33,875 nt of DNA from Protostelium mycophagum (lineage: Eukaryota; Evosea; Variosea; Protosteliida; Protosteliaceae). The notes under the pieces were generated by a model, which had not been told where the DNA came from, ran no database searches, and saw only the letters and a list, made by a program, of their open reading frames with translations. The stretch lies in NCBI GenBank assembly GCA_002081555.1, contig MZNV01002112.1:1-33875 (forward strand). The letters are read 5' to 3'. The translations under genes and the position numbers were made by a program. Of the stretch, positions 20,673 through 30,930 are shown piece after piece. Each line of letters starts with the position of its first letter. Position 1 is the first letter of the stretch.

Positions 20673-23600
20673 TTATACAACATCATCCACCATAATCGGC
20701 CTTGAACACTTGGGACAGACTGGGTTTTTAGAGGTTATGATTTTAGCATGACATGTCTCACATAATTCTTTGTGCCCACTACAATCGGTCAACATACATA
20801 AACCCATTTTCTTTGTTACCAAGGCAATGTGACAGATGGTGGTTCATCCAAGCATACTGAGCCTGCGGGAGTAAACATACAGAAGAGGACACATTAAGAT
20901 TCACTCACATTCTTCATCTTCCTCTTGTCTTTCTTTGGCTTTCTCTGCCTTCATCTTCATATGACTCTCGAATGGGAGCCCACCAAGTACGACATCAACT
21001 CGCCTGTTTGCTTCTTTCAAGTGAACCAACAATCTATAAGACCAAGTTAGATTCTGAATGAGACGATCATTTATACCTCTCCCGTTCCAACTCATCCTTT
21101 TTGCGCTCTTCTTCAAGCCTGAAATATGTTATTCCTTCTCATATCAGTTTGTACCTTTTTTCTCTATTCAAAGTCTCTTCTTTTTCCTTCTCTAACCTTC
21201 GCGCCTCTTCATATAACCTTCATTATTTTATTATTATCTACTTGTAAACATAATCACTCACTCTAACTCACGTGCTCGCCTCTCTTCTTTCTCTCGCTGA
21301 TTTGTGTGAGTGATTATGATATATATTGATGATACCTCCAATTGTTGTATGTATCTCCTTGTCTCCTCTTCTTGTCTACTCACTATCTCATTCTTCTCAC
21401 TCAGTAATCTTTCCATTTCCTCCTTCATTCTCTTCTTCTCTTGATCATTTTTGGCTTGCATTTCTGCTTGCATCTCCACCACTATTTTTGTCATTGATAT
21501 TGTAGTGAATGATAGTGTACTGACGTTTAGCTTGCAGTTCGTCTCTTGATTCTGTAACTTCTCTCAGTCTTCTGTTTTCTTCCTCCAATTGATCCGATAA
21601 GATCTCTTCTTTATTCTTTTCTTGGTAATCATCTGTTCTTCTTCAGGAATGGGATAGAAGGATACTACTCACTATCATACATATATAACTTTCTCGCCCC
21701 TCTGGAGGGTGAAACCCAAGATGCTATATTATTGTACATCGCCTTTCCATAAGAAGATACCGCTGTAGATAATGCCTCAACAAAACCTTTGTTGAAGGAG
21801 CACAAAGAATGCTGCTCCCCAATCCTTGCTCCACATCCTACTCCCGTCATTGGTCCATCAGCTGACATCTTACGACATCTCCACGGTATATCATTCCCAC
21901 CCTGTATTTATTTACTTCTCATAGTAGTATAAACTATTCACTTCTGGCTTATTGTTGATGCTCGTGCTTCTTGGGCGTGAGAGTGTGGGCATCCTGGCAA
22001 CATTTTCTAAACTGTACAACTGGCCGTCATTCGTGGAGAAGTAAATAGATATTGCGTATAACTGATACGATATCATTGAATGTCATAACATTGTGTGTAC
22101 CTCTTTAGAGAGAGGCTCTGGGCATAAAGATAATAGATGTAAACAAGGTTGTATCCTATGGGGATCCTCTATCCTCAAGTCTGCCTGCTCTCTCACAATG
22201 ATCTCCGTAATATCCGTGTCTCTCCACCCAGAGCTTCCCATAACCAACTCGTGTATTCTATCTATAACAATGAGTGAGTCTAGTTGTGTAATGTTTGTTT
22301 ACTTTCGGTGGAATCGTCAACGTAATAAAGATACGTTGCAAGAGGAGTGCTGTAGCTGAGTAGTCCTGCCTTTGGATTGGCCATACTGCAATTGGAGAGT
22401 GAGGTGATATCTTCATGATGCCACTTATTATCCCTGATTCCCCAGGATAGATGATGTATATGATATTCAGGATAATCCTATGTATTAATCAATCTATTAT
22501 TTAGTACTGGTGCTCACAATGAAGAAGAGATGCTGAGTTCCATTGTATGATGTGTGGCAAGAAGGAGATCCTATCGGTATCCTTTTAAGGAAGATGGAGT
22601 CATCAAGGCAGCTATCTATATTTGTGAACCTCCACTTGTTCATACTCATTTTGCTCCAAGCTTGAGGTGTCAACCAGCTCCAATATGATTCCCTCTTCTG
22701 TGAAAATGTCAGAAATAATAAATAATATCATAAATAATATCATAAATAATATCATAATAATAGGATAGATAAATGTTCAACAACCTGATGATATTGGTCA
22801 TCTTCATCTTTTGATTTAGGCTTGATGGGTTCTATTGACTTGAGTTAAAATAGAAACGAAATACTGACCTGATTGTATTGCATTTGCGTATCTGAGATGG
22901 TGCAATTTACCATCAGATCCCAAGTAGAATAAGTTACCATCACCAGATCCATTGGAACTTAGTTGTCCTTCTTGCATCCCACTTTCCCTCAACAATTTCA
23001 GTAACTTGTTAAGATGTGTTTTCTCTTGTCCGGGAACATAATTTCTTCTACTGGTGATATCCCAATAGGATTCTATAGTCATATTTAGTATAATAGATAT
23101 ATTTGATACATCATATACCACTTATTTCTCTTATGTCCCTGATAAACTCTGGTGTCCCAAAAGGATCATCTTCATATTTCACTTTTTTAAATACAGAACG
23201 GCACAACTCTACAGCTGGGTTGTTTGTCTCCAATGTTGCGAATGTGTCAGAGTCTTCACAAGACTCCCATCCATCCTCTTCATCTACTCTACAAATATCA
23301 GGATTATCAGTGTAAATCTATCCACCTCTCTGCACCCAGACATACTTGTGCTGGAATGGCGAAAGCGGCTTTGGACAAGTCCTCGGAATACCATTTAGAA
23401 GTGGCACTCCGGTATTTTGATAGATGATAAATGTGGTTATCCTGCGCAACAAAGCAGAGGTGATCTGACCAGGAACTGACGTCGCACCACCCCTTTAAAT
23501 TTCCTGCACTCTTTTAATCTTTTTGTGGGAAATTTCAAGCTGGTTTGCCCAAGAATAAATTACGAATGGTTACCCAAGGGTTTGAGGTGGGTGATACCGG

Positions 23601-24053
23601 CTGACTCTGAAATATCTCTGATCCTCCAAATCTCCTCTCCTGGATGAGCAGTTCCAGAGTTTTTCTTCTCTTCTCCCTGTGCTGTCTTTCTCAACTGATA
23701 GATGTGATTATCCTCTGAAGAGATGTAATATACATAGATGTTGCCGCTCGAATGCAAAAAGGCTTCGGGTGGACAAGAAGAAGTTGGTCCAGAAGTACAT
23801 TGCATTAGGTCTGTGCAGACCCAGCCACTCTAGAGACGTCAGAATTGATGTTTTGTTGTCAAATGTTACTCTTCTCCAGATCCTTTCTATGATGTGACCA
23901 TTGTTGTCTGTGAAATAAACGTAGTGTGCGCAGCTGTATTTATAAACATGATTGACTAAAATGGATGTACCTGTCTATGATTGTCTTGACCGTCGTTAGA
24001 GTGGAGATGCCAGTTGCAAAGGTCCTCACTGAAGCAAGAGACATCAACATCAT
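20673..24053 (-). CDS. beta-propeller lectin-like / coiled-coil / RING finger protein
   Basis: Twenty exons: 24053-23971, 23933-23870, 23829-23574, 23503-23346, 23317-23119, 23072-22869, 22831-22785, 22697-22518, 22477-22303, 22261-22101, 22061-21942, 21901-21673, 21632-21525, 21481-21336, 21296-21262, 21217-21155, 21118-21077, 21033-20909, 20862-20820, 20778-20673; 847 residues. Blade-like repeats resemble fungal fucose-lectin propellers: HYVYFTDNNGHIIERIW, YVYYISSEDNHIYQLR, LCFVAQDNHIYHLSK, LFYLGSDGKLHHLRY, HIHHLSWGIRDNKWHHEDIT, YLYYVDDSTENRIHELV. A helical insert (about 187-253) splits them. A charged coiled coil (about 625-785) precedes a C-terminal RING: CSVCLDEPPSVTLPCGHKEL, CETCHAKI, CPKC. 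It is probably a ubiquitin ligase. The sugar ligand is inference. The extreme N-terminus is uncertain. Confidence 0.8.
22712..22756. repeat. AT-rich tandem repeat inside an intron
   Basis: The unit ataaataatatc (12-13 bp) is repeated three times with little change. It lies in the intron between exons 7 and 8 of the propeller-RING gene. Confidence 0.8.
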
Positions 24054-24399
24054 CGTGTTTGTTCCTTATCCACAGTAATGTTTGGAGGATGCTGTGTTTC
24101 ACAGAAAATGAATTTAACCAAGACCAATTCTTTGGTCTTCCGGTTGTAGATTACGTGTTCGAAATTTCCCATCCCAATTTTAATTAGATTGCTTATTTTT
24201 GTCCATTCAAGAAGGACCCAGTCTGTAATGAATGAAGGTAATGAAGGTAGAGAAGGCAATGAAGGTAGTCATGAAAGAGAAATATCGGCCAGCTCATCGG
24301 TGTGTCTGCAATAAAGAAGAATAATTTTTGAATTTCGTTGGTCCGAAATTCCGAAAGGAAGGAAGAGCATCAGATCTGATCTCACACAGAACGAGTCAC
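24054..24399. other. divergent intergenic region, propeller-RING gene and uS10m
   Basis: This 346-bp region lies between the two start codons. A minus-strand frame starting MGNFEHVIYNRKTKELVLVK is open for about 40 codons but has no join to the downstream gene. It may be leader sequence or chance. Short direct repeats (aatgaaggtag) occur at 24229-24269. Confidence 0.4.
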
Positions 24400-25039
24400 A
24401 TGGCGTCCTCTCTTTCACCCTTTGTTGCAGCGAAAAAAGCCACAGTAAGAATCCGTTTATGGGGACCTTCTCGTATTCTTGATTTCGCTGCCAAGAAAGT
24501 GCTTCTTCAGGCTCACCATGTTGTGGGTGTCTCGAGTAACCAACGTGGTCCAGTTATGCTTCCTACTCGCATCAGAAGGTTTGTAGTCCAGCTTCAGACA
24601 GAGATTGAATGCCTGTAGAATTACGATACAGACATCACCTCACGTGGATAAGAATGCCAGAGAACAATGGGAATTGCAGTTGCATTCCAGATTTATTTCT
24701 GTCAATGCTGATACTGAAGAACTTGCCCATGATGTAATCCTTCTAGTGCTGAATTATTTGATTGATGTGATCAGTTCTTCAATCTTGTAGAGAATGGTTT
24801 ACCCCCTGGAATTGGTATGAGGGCACACATCACCACATTTTTTGAAAGCGGGGACCTTTATGACGCACCAGAACAAACAGTTCAATTTAATCTGGAGACT
24901 CTAAAGAAGGAAATTGAGGGTGAGTTGAGTTGGAATAATTCTATTCCCATCTATTGGAATAATTCTATTCTGATCAACTGGAATAATTGTATTCTCATCA
25001 ACTGCAGGCCTTGGGCAGAGCGAAGCACCCATTCTATAA
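24400..25039 (+). CDS. MRPS10: mitochondrial small ribosomal subunit protein uS10m
   Basis: Four exons: 24400-24578, 24619-24733, 24775-24919, 25008-25039, giving 156 residues. The S10 fold is recognised from TVRIRLWGPSRILDFAAKKV, the loop ITIQTSPHVDKNAREQWELQ and NGLPPGIGMRAHI. The longer C-terminus and the divergence from cytosolic uS10 point to the mitochondrial protein; no cleavable presequence is obvious. The third intron contains a short tandem repeat. The start is the first ATG (MASSLSPFVAAKK), 346 bp from the divergent propeller-RING start. Confidence 0.88.
24930..25002. repeat. three 24-25-bp tandem copies filling an intron of uS10m
   Basis: The units are ttggaataattctattc plus a variable tail: 24930-24953, 24954-24978, 24979-25002. 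They make up most of the intron and end just before the acceptor tgcag. Confidence 0.9.
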
Positions 25040-25105
25040 AATAATCCAATCTTTTATTGATAAATTTATTCTTATGTTAGGAAGAAGTGGCACATAGCAA
25101 CCGAA

Positions 25106-27339
25106 TTACATTTCTTGAGGGGAGATAATCTCATCCTCTTCCTCCTCCTCTTCATCCACAACATAATCCTCCAAATGAATGGCCATCGGATTTCTCCAAG
25201 CTAAAGGAGGGTTGCCGAGACCTTCCTTTCTGAGACAAAGTTCCCTCTCTCTTAGGAGTATGAGATGAGCTGGTACACCCTCAACTCTTCTGATTCCCAA
25301 TAAATGAAACACCTTTTCTTTCAGTGACCAAAATGATGAAGAAATTACCTGGACCATTGGAACTGGAGGGCCACCAGGGTTGTTGTTGAGGGCAAGAGCA
25401 AACTCTATACATTGTGATCGAGCCTCCCTTTGAATCATCTCCTCTAACACCTTGACTAGATGAGACATCACCGACAATTATTAACTCACCGCCAAGAAAT
25501 CAATCTCGTAACGATAAGCTAAAGACATGACTATGAACATTGGGTATTGTTTAAGTTTCAACCAGCCCTCTATAATCTTATCAGGTACAGACAGGGCATC
25601 ATACACTTGTATTGCAAGGAGCATATTCTCTTCTGCTAAGATGTCACCCAGCTCTATTGAAGGTGACATCCTCTCAAAGAAAGGTATCCTCTCCTCTCCA
25701 GTTTTATTTCTTCTCCATTCTAATAAGACCTATGCTGATATTATATACTATATATTTATGATATGTAGAGACCTCCACAGACTCATACTTGTTCAAGATT
25801 CCCCTTTGACTGGTTAGCTTGGCAAGATAACCTCCTAATTCTCCTTTTTCTTTATATTTATCCATCACTTCTTGTGTTCTCAGTATCCCCTAATATATAT
25901 GATTATATATCATATATTATATATCGTATGTTTTATATCATATGTTATATATCATATATTATAAAACTATCTCACCCCATCAGATGATATCGCAATCTCT
26001 GCCGCCTTATCATAATCTCCTTCGTTAAAAGCCTATTGAAGTATTTATATAAGATGATATATATATAGGTATATATATAGATAAAGTATCACCTTGATAA
26101 ATTGATTCTTCTGTTCTATTCTCTGCCTCTGCTTATTTTGAATGGGTTGGATCTCTGCATTGGATCTATTGATATATTGATGATATAGTTTATCCACTAC
26201 ATCCTCCATATCCTCATCATTCTCCATCTCCTCCGTTCTGAATATGTTTAGAATGTATTGAAATAGTATTGGAATATTACCTGAGAGGAGAGGGAAGGTT
26301 AGCAGGATAGAATATTCCCGGTTGTTTGTAAATTGAATAGAGAAATATAGACTTGGCAACCAATGAATCTTTCTCCAGAGCACCTGAATATATTTAGGAT
26401 AATATTGAATAGATATAGTAACCTATAGGTAACCCTTTGGCGATAGACCTCTCTATTGCAGTGTAATACTTCTCATCTTGCCTTTGTATAGTCGTCTTCC
26501 CAATCAAGTCTATCTTAATAAAACCACCCACAACTACATAGGGTGCAATATTGATCACAGTGAAATCTCATCATAATCAATATACATCACATGATATTCT
26601 GTACCATTGTGGGAGGGATCAACATTGTATATCGGGGATGTCCAATGGTACTCATCCTCTGTGAAACCAATTGAAACTTGCACTCCTCTTGGTGCATATA
26701 TTGGGCAACTATGGGAATGAATTGTATATATTGATATGTTGATATACTCTTGTTGATAAAGAGCCTTGTAAGGCTTGATTGAGACAGAAGAGATGATACA
26801 GGTGGGTTGAAGCAGACGATATATCAGGCATTCTGTCCCATTCTCATCTGACCCTTTTGAACTCCAGAATTTCCTCTCACTGAACGAATTATAAAGAGGC
26901 TACAACGGAATACATTAAGAGGCCCACTTCAGTACAAGTGTCTGGTTGATGCCTTGACAGGTTGCATCAGTTGAGGATGCCTTAATCCCCTCTTTTAGAA
27001 GTTGTATTTTGAAGATATCTGAGTCCAGATCCATGTTCGCTTGATGATGTCAAATCATCACATCAAATTTGGTCCCACCTATTTGTTTGTATAAATCTTT
27101 CCATAACCCAGGAGTAATGTGTAATTGATCTGAATAAATCCTGTCATCATCACCCTTCTCCGCTAATTTACTTTTCCAAATGCTATCTATGCACATAAGT
27201 TGATAGTCATCTTTGATCAAATACCATCTTGAGCTAATTGATACCACCGTCTTGAGACACTGCTGACTGAGACGAGTGATTTGGTATCTAAATAAGAAAA
27301 TACGTGAACGAGGATTTCAGAGGACAAGCAGAGATCCAT
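25106..27339 (-). CDS. F-box protein fused to clathrin heavy-chain linker-like repeats
   Basis: Thirteen exons: 27339-27225, 27186-27079, 27039-26936, 26899-26748, 26708-26605, 26566-26423, 26383-26281, 26237-26093, 26032-25976, 25889-25773, 25729-25490, 25450-25349, 25312-25106; 565 residues, frame-consistent throughout. Residues 1-50 are an F-box (LSSEILVHVFSYLDTKSLVS, VSRRWYQLAQDD, WKSKLAE). Residues about 109-242 match the plant-like F-box-associated region (ERKFWSSKGSDENGTECLIY, APRGVQVSIGF, PYVVVGGFIKIDLIGKT). From about 326 the protein follows the clathrin heavy-chain linker: AFNEGDYDKAAEIAISSDGG, ILRTQEVMDKY, LNKYESVEVLLEWRRN, ELGDILAEENMLLAIQVYDA. A strongly acidic tail (DEEEEEEDEI) ends it. 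It is probably an SCF substrate receptor. Confidence 0.85.
25880..25970. repeat. AT-rich degenerate repeats in an intron
   Basis: Copies of tatatatcatatattat and close variants fill the intron between exons 9 and 10 of the F-box gene. Several copies are partly self-complementary. Confidence 0.7.
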
Positions 27340-27425
27340 TCAGGAAGAAAAGACCTTTTCGGTGGTGACATTTCGTTGTAGATCAACAACCAAGAAGATG
27401 GAATAAAAAGCGGTTCGACCATTTA

Positions 27426-28306
27426 TCATGCGGAGACCTCTTGCTTCTCTTCTGTGGCAATATTCTGGTTCTCTTCCATCGTGATTGCTCTTGTTTTCCT
27501 CGCTTTTGGTACACAATGCAGATCTGGCCTCCAACCATTCCAGAACTCTAAAGTAAGGTTCTCTCCTTTGATTTGATGCCGACAATATACCCAAGCAAAA
27601 TAAAACAGTCTCCTTTGGTAGGAGGCACGGGTTTCATCTGCTGGTAACTGGGCAGCAAGGGCAAACTATCAACATAAAAGTTTGTTCAAAATTACAAGAA
27701 TAATGTTGGCTCACTCGGACTTGCTCTGCTTGTGAGTCATAACGAGGTTTAAGAATGCCCTCCTCTTCGCCTTCTCCCTTTCCCCAAAATAAACCGGCCC
27801 TCTCTCTCTCTATCATCCTCTGGTTTGGTATTTTCACACCACCCTCAAATTCTTTGGCTGCGGTCTTACTTCGAAACCCAGATACAGCGGCAATTACCTA
27901 GAACTTGAGTGGAATTGAAATACAGCGTGATAAACATACTCTCCATTCATTGTCAGAGCTAAATGCACCAACTCGTTTCTGATGCATATCAGTTCAATTG
28001 TCATTCGAAAATCACTAACCACTCCACTTCGGCTTATCTGCATTGTTCTTTGTATATCTCTTGTTGATCCAACCATCGTAATGTTTTTTGAGTTCGCTGC
28101 AAGATAGACAACTTGTTGATTGGTAGGATATCCGAAATGTGTGTTCTGATGTCGTAAGTCAAGAACAATTGGGTTGTGAGTGAGCCCACCACTGATCTTG
28201 AGATGTTGTTATCCAAGCTAGAGGCGAATCGGACATTATTCAACTGTTTTCCTGGCTGAGAAAAAATGAGGTTTGAGAACTCAATGTTCCTGAAGGACCT
28301 CAACAT
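27426..28306 (-). CDS. possible GIY-YIG (SLX1-like) fold protein, probably mitochondrial
   Basis: Five exons: 28306-28193, 28145-28020, 27978-27940, 27897-27721, 27665-27426, giving 231 residues. The N-terminus MLRSFRNIEFSNLIFSQPGK looks like a mitochondrial presequence. The core VVYLAANSKNITMVGSTRDI, then GAFSSDNEWRVIAAVSGFRS then KTAAKEFEGG, follows the order of SLX1-type GIY-YIG domains (strand, x-G-T, then W-x-x-x-x-x-V-x-G-F-x-S-x-x-A-A-x-x-F-E). The GIY and YIG tripeptides are not intact, so nuclease activity is doubtful. In the last exon a GTATATTG donor-like site allows another C-terminus; I kept the unspliced reading. Family assignment is tentative; the gene itself is well supported. 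Confidence 0.6.
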
Positions 28307-28467
28307 GATGGGGTGATGTCAATAATGTATGTGATCTTTCGAGAAAAGTGAGAAGGTCAATTGTAGAAGCTCATAAATATAAATTATTCAAGGAGAAAAC
28401 CAAGCAAGAAAAAACTCAAGAGTATACTCATTCAACAAAAGAAATGGTTCTTCTCCTTCTTTATATT

Positions 28468-29520
28468 TTATACCAATACGGACAACACCATCATGGTGGC
28501 AATGATGGAGATGGAGAAGAGGGCTTGTGTAGCAGAGTTGATAGTGTAAAAGCCCCAAGTACCGGCAATCTGATTGAAGGTGATGTTGACTCCGTCTGTA
28601 CCGACTAGTCTGGTCTCATTGTAGACAAAGGTGTCCCAATTCTTTGATCCGAGGGGAGTGAAGGCAAAGATTGTTGAGTTGGGGTTTCCTGCGACAGGTG
28701 GGTATTGCCAGAAACCAGATACGGCTCCGGTAGAGGTGTAATAAGGGTCTCTCATCTGCACATTATACCAGTATTTAGGGACAGTATATCCGGTAGGTCC
28801 CTGTACTCGTTTTAGTCAAATGAGAGAGTGAATAAGACGTACAGCAGTGAGTGCAGTGTTGAACTTCGTCTGGAAGATACGGATTTGGTTGTCGTAAGCG
28901 GTGGTTAGGCTCAGGTATAGACTGTTACCAAGTCCAAAATAGTACGGGGTGTTTGCGCTCAGTGTGTAATATTCACTACTGTAGAGGGGGATGGGGGCAG
29001 AGGAGTTGAGGGTGGACAGCAGATAAACATTTGGAACCATGTAATCTGCTTGTGAGACGATAGAAGTACCCGCACTGGAGGAGTAGGCGTTTAAGACACC
29101 AAATTGTCCCCAATTGGTGTCAAATAAGAGACCAGTGAAAGATTGTTGGGTGATGGAGAGTTGTGGAAAAATGAGAGTGAAATCGGCCAGGAGGACAGAA
29201 TTCGGGGTGATACTGATGTTGAGGGCCTGTCCAAACCCCAAACTGATGATCTGAGAAGAGAGTGGTAGGTTACTCCCAGAAGGCACTGAGAAACTGGAGA
29301 GTACTTCTGCCGTAAGATTGCAACTGAAGGTTCCGCACCCACGAGTAACGGTGAAGGTAAGATATAAGGCGTTCTTGCCGTTTGAATCCGTATATTGGAT
29401 GACATCGGTTGAGTTGTTGAAGATAACAGTCGATCCTAAAGGCGCGATGATAGTCGATGCCTGAGCAGAAAGAAGGAACAAAAGTACCGTCACAAGAGTG
29501 ACGAAATAGTGAAGTCTCAT
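28468..29520 (-). CDS. secreted or GPI-anchored surface protein, unrecognised
   Basis: Two exons: 29520-28843 and 28800-28468 (42-nt intron), giving 336 residues. It has a strong signal peptide (MRLHYFVTLVTVLLFLLSAQ). A long Ser/Thr/Asn-rich beta-type ectodomain has many N-glycosylation sites (for example NNST, NLT, NSS, NPNST). A hydrophobic tail (ALFSISIIATMMVLSVLV) at the very end is typical of a GPI-attachment signal. Tandem or catalytic motifs were not seen. It is probably displayed on the cell surface. The function is unknown. Confidence 0.85.
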
Positions 29521-29733
29521 TCTGTCACAAATGAGAGGGGGTATAAATGTTTAAACAAACCGTAATTGTGTTCAAGAGCGTTCTGTTGTGTGATGTTGCT
29601 GGCGTTGGAGGATGAAGTCGGAGTGAAGTTTCCTTGAGTTTCACCCAACTAATTTCCACCGTAAGATATTTGAAAATACAATCATCCCATCCTTGGAAAA
29701 GCAGAATTTAAGACCGAACACCAGAACAAGAGG

Positions 29734-30846
29734 ATGACCCAACAAGAATTTGTCTCTGAAACAGACCTGAGCGGAGATGGAGGCGTTATTGTGAGTGGAA
29801 GACGACTATTTGCCACTGACTGTGAGTAGAAGCAGATAATAACAGAAGGTAGTGGGCCAAGTCCAAAAACAGGATCAAATGTTTCAGGTGAGGAATATTA
29901 TTGTTGCAGCGGTGTGATTTGTTCGCAGTTCACTATGTTGGAACACTCCAAACGGATGGATCTAAATTCGATTCTTCACGCGACAGAGACGATTTCTTTG
30001 AATTTGAATTAGGAAGGGGTGAGTGAATAGATGTGAGAGACAACATCCTTAATGTGCAGGTAATGTGATCAAAGCTTGGGATCTTGGTGTTGCGACCATG
30101 AAGAAAGGGGAGAAGTGCAACTTGATTTGCAGAGCTGACTATGCCTATGGAGAATCTGGTTCGCCACCAAAGATACCAGGAGGAGCTACTCTCATTTTTG
30201 AGGTGGAACTCTTTGGGTGGGAGGTAATTTCATTCTTAACAATAGAATACAATAGAATACGTGTGAACTCTGATACTGATCGATGTACAGGAGCCAGAGC
30301 CAGATACAAGAGAGGAGAAGATAGCTGCTGCCACCATAAAGAAGGAAGAGGGAAACAAACTATTTGTTTCTGGCAATTATCCTGAGGCTGCCAAAGCTTA
30401 CTCCAAAGGACTGAAATATTTTGAGCACCTGTACGGTCTTGACGAGGACACCAAACCCGCAGTAGATGCTGTGAAACTTCCCTGTTACCTTAACTTGGCT
30501 GCCGCACAGATCAAATTACAACAATACGCCGATGCTCGATTGAATTGCGAAAAGGCTTTGGACATTGATGGCAAGAATGTGAAGGCTTTATTTAGGAAGG
30601 GTCAAGCAGAGCTGGGTCAAGGCAACTTTGAAGAAGCCAAGATAGCTTTGAATGAAGCTCTGAAGTACGGGATCACCAAGGAGATTATTCATTTATAACC
30701 ACAGGTACTCACCCAAGAACAAAGATGTTCTCTCAGAGCTGGATAGAGTCAAGCAAGGTGAGAAGGAATACAACAATAAATCAAAGGCAATGTGGGCTTC
30801 TCTCTTCAAACCAAAGGCAGACACCCCCAATTCTGAGGCACAATAA
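29734..30846 (+). CDS. FKBP-type peptidyl-prolyl isomerase with TPR domain
   Basis: Six exons: 29734-29790, 29836-29887, 29929-30018, 30060-30223, 30291-30664, 30705-30846, giving 292 residues. One FK506-binding domain has the pocket residues in place ([58 protein letters not shown]). It is followed by TPR repeats ([60 protein letters not shown]). This is the layout of FKBP4/5-type Hsp90 co-chaperones, but with one FKBP domain where those have two. The TAA stop sits inside AATAAA. It is divergent from the surface-protein gene (213 bp). Confidence 0.93.
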
Positions 30847-30930
30847 ATCATTTTCACCGTAAGATAATTTTATTTTATTGCTGCATGTAATATAAATTGC
30901 TTTTATTATCATCTGATGTTATTTTACTTA

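Noticed and set aside
22712-22756. Short evenly spaced repeats as a possible CRISPR array
   Set aside because: Units are directly tandem, AT-rich, without spacers, and lie in a eukaryotic intron.
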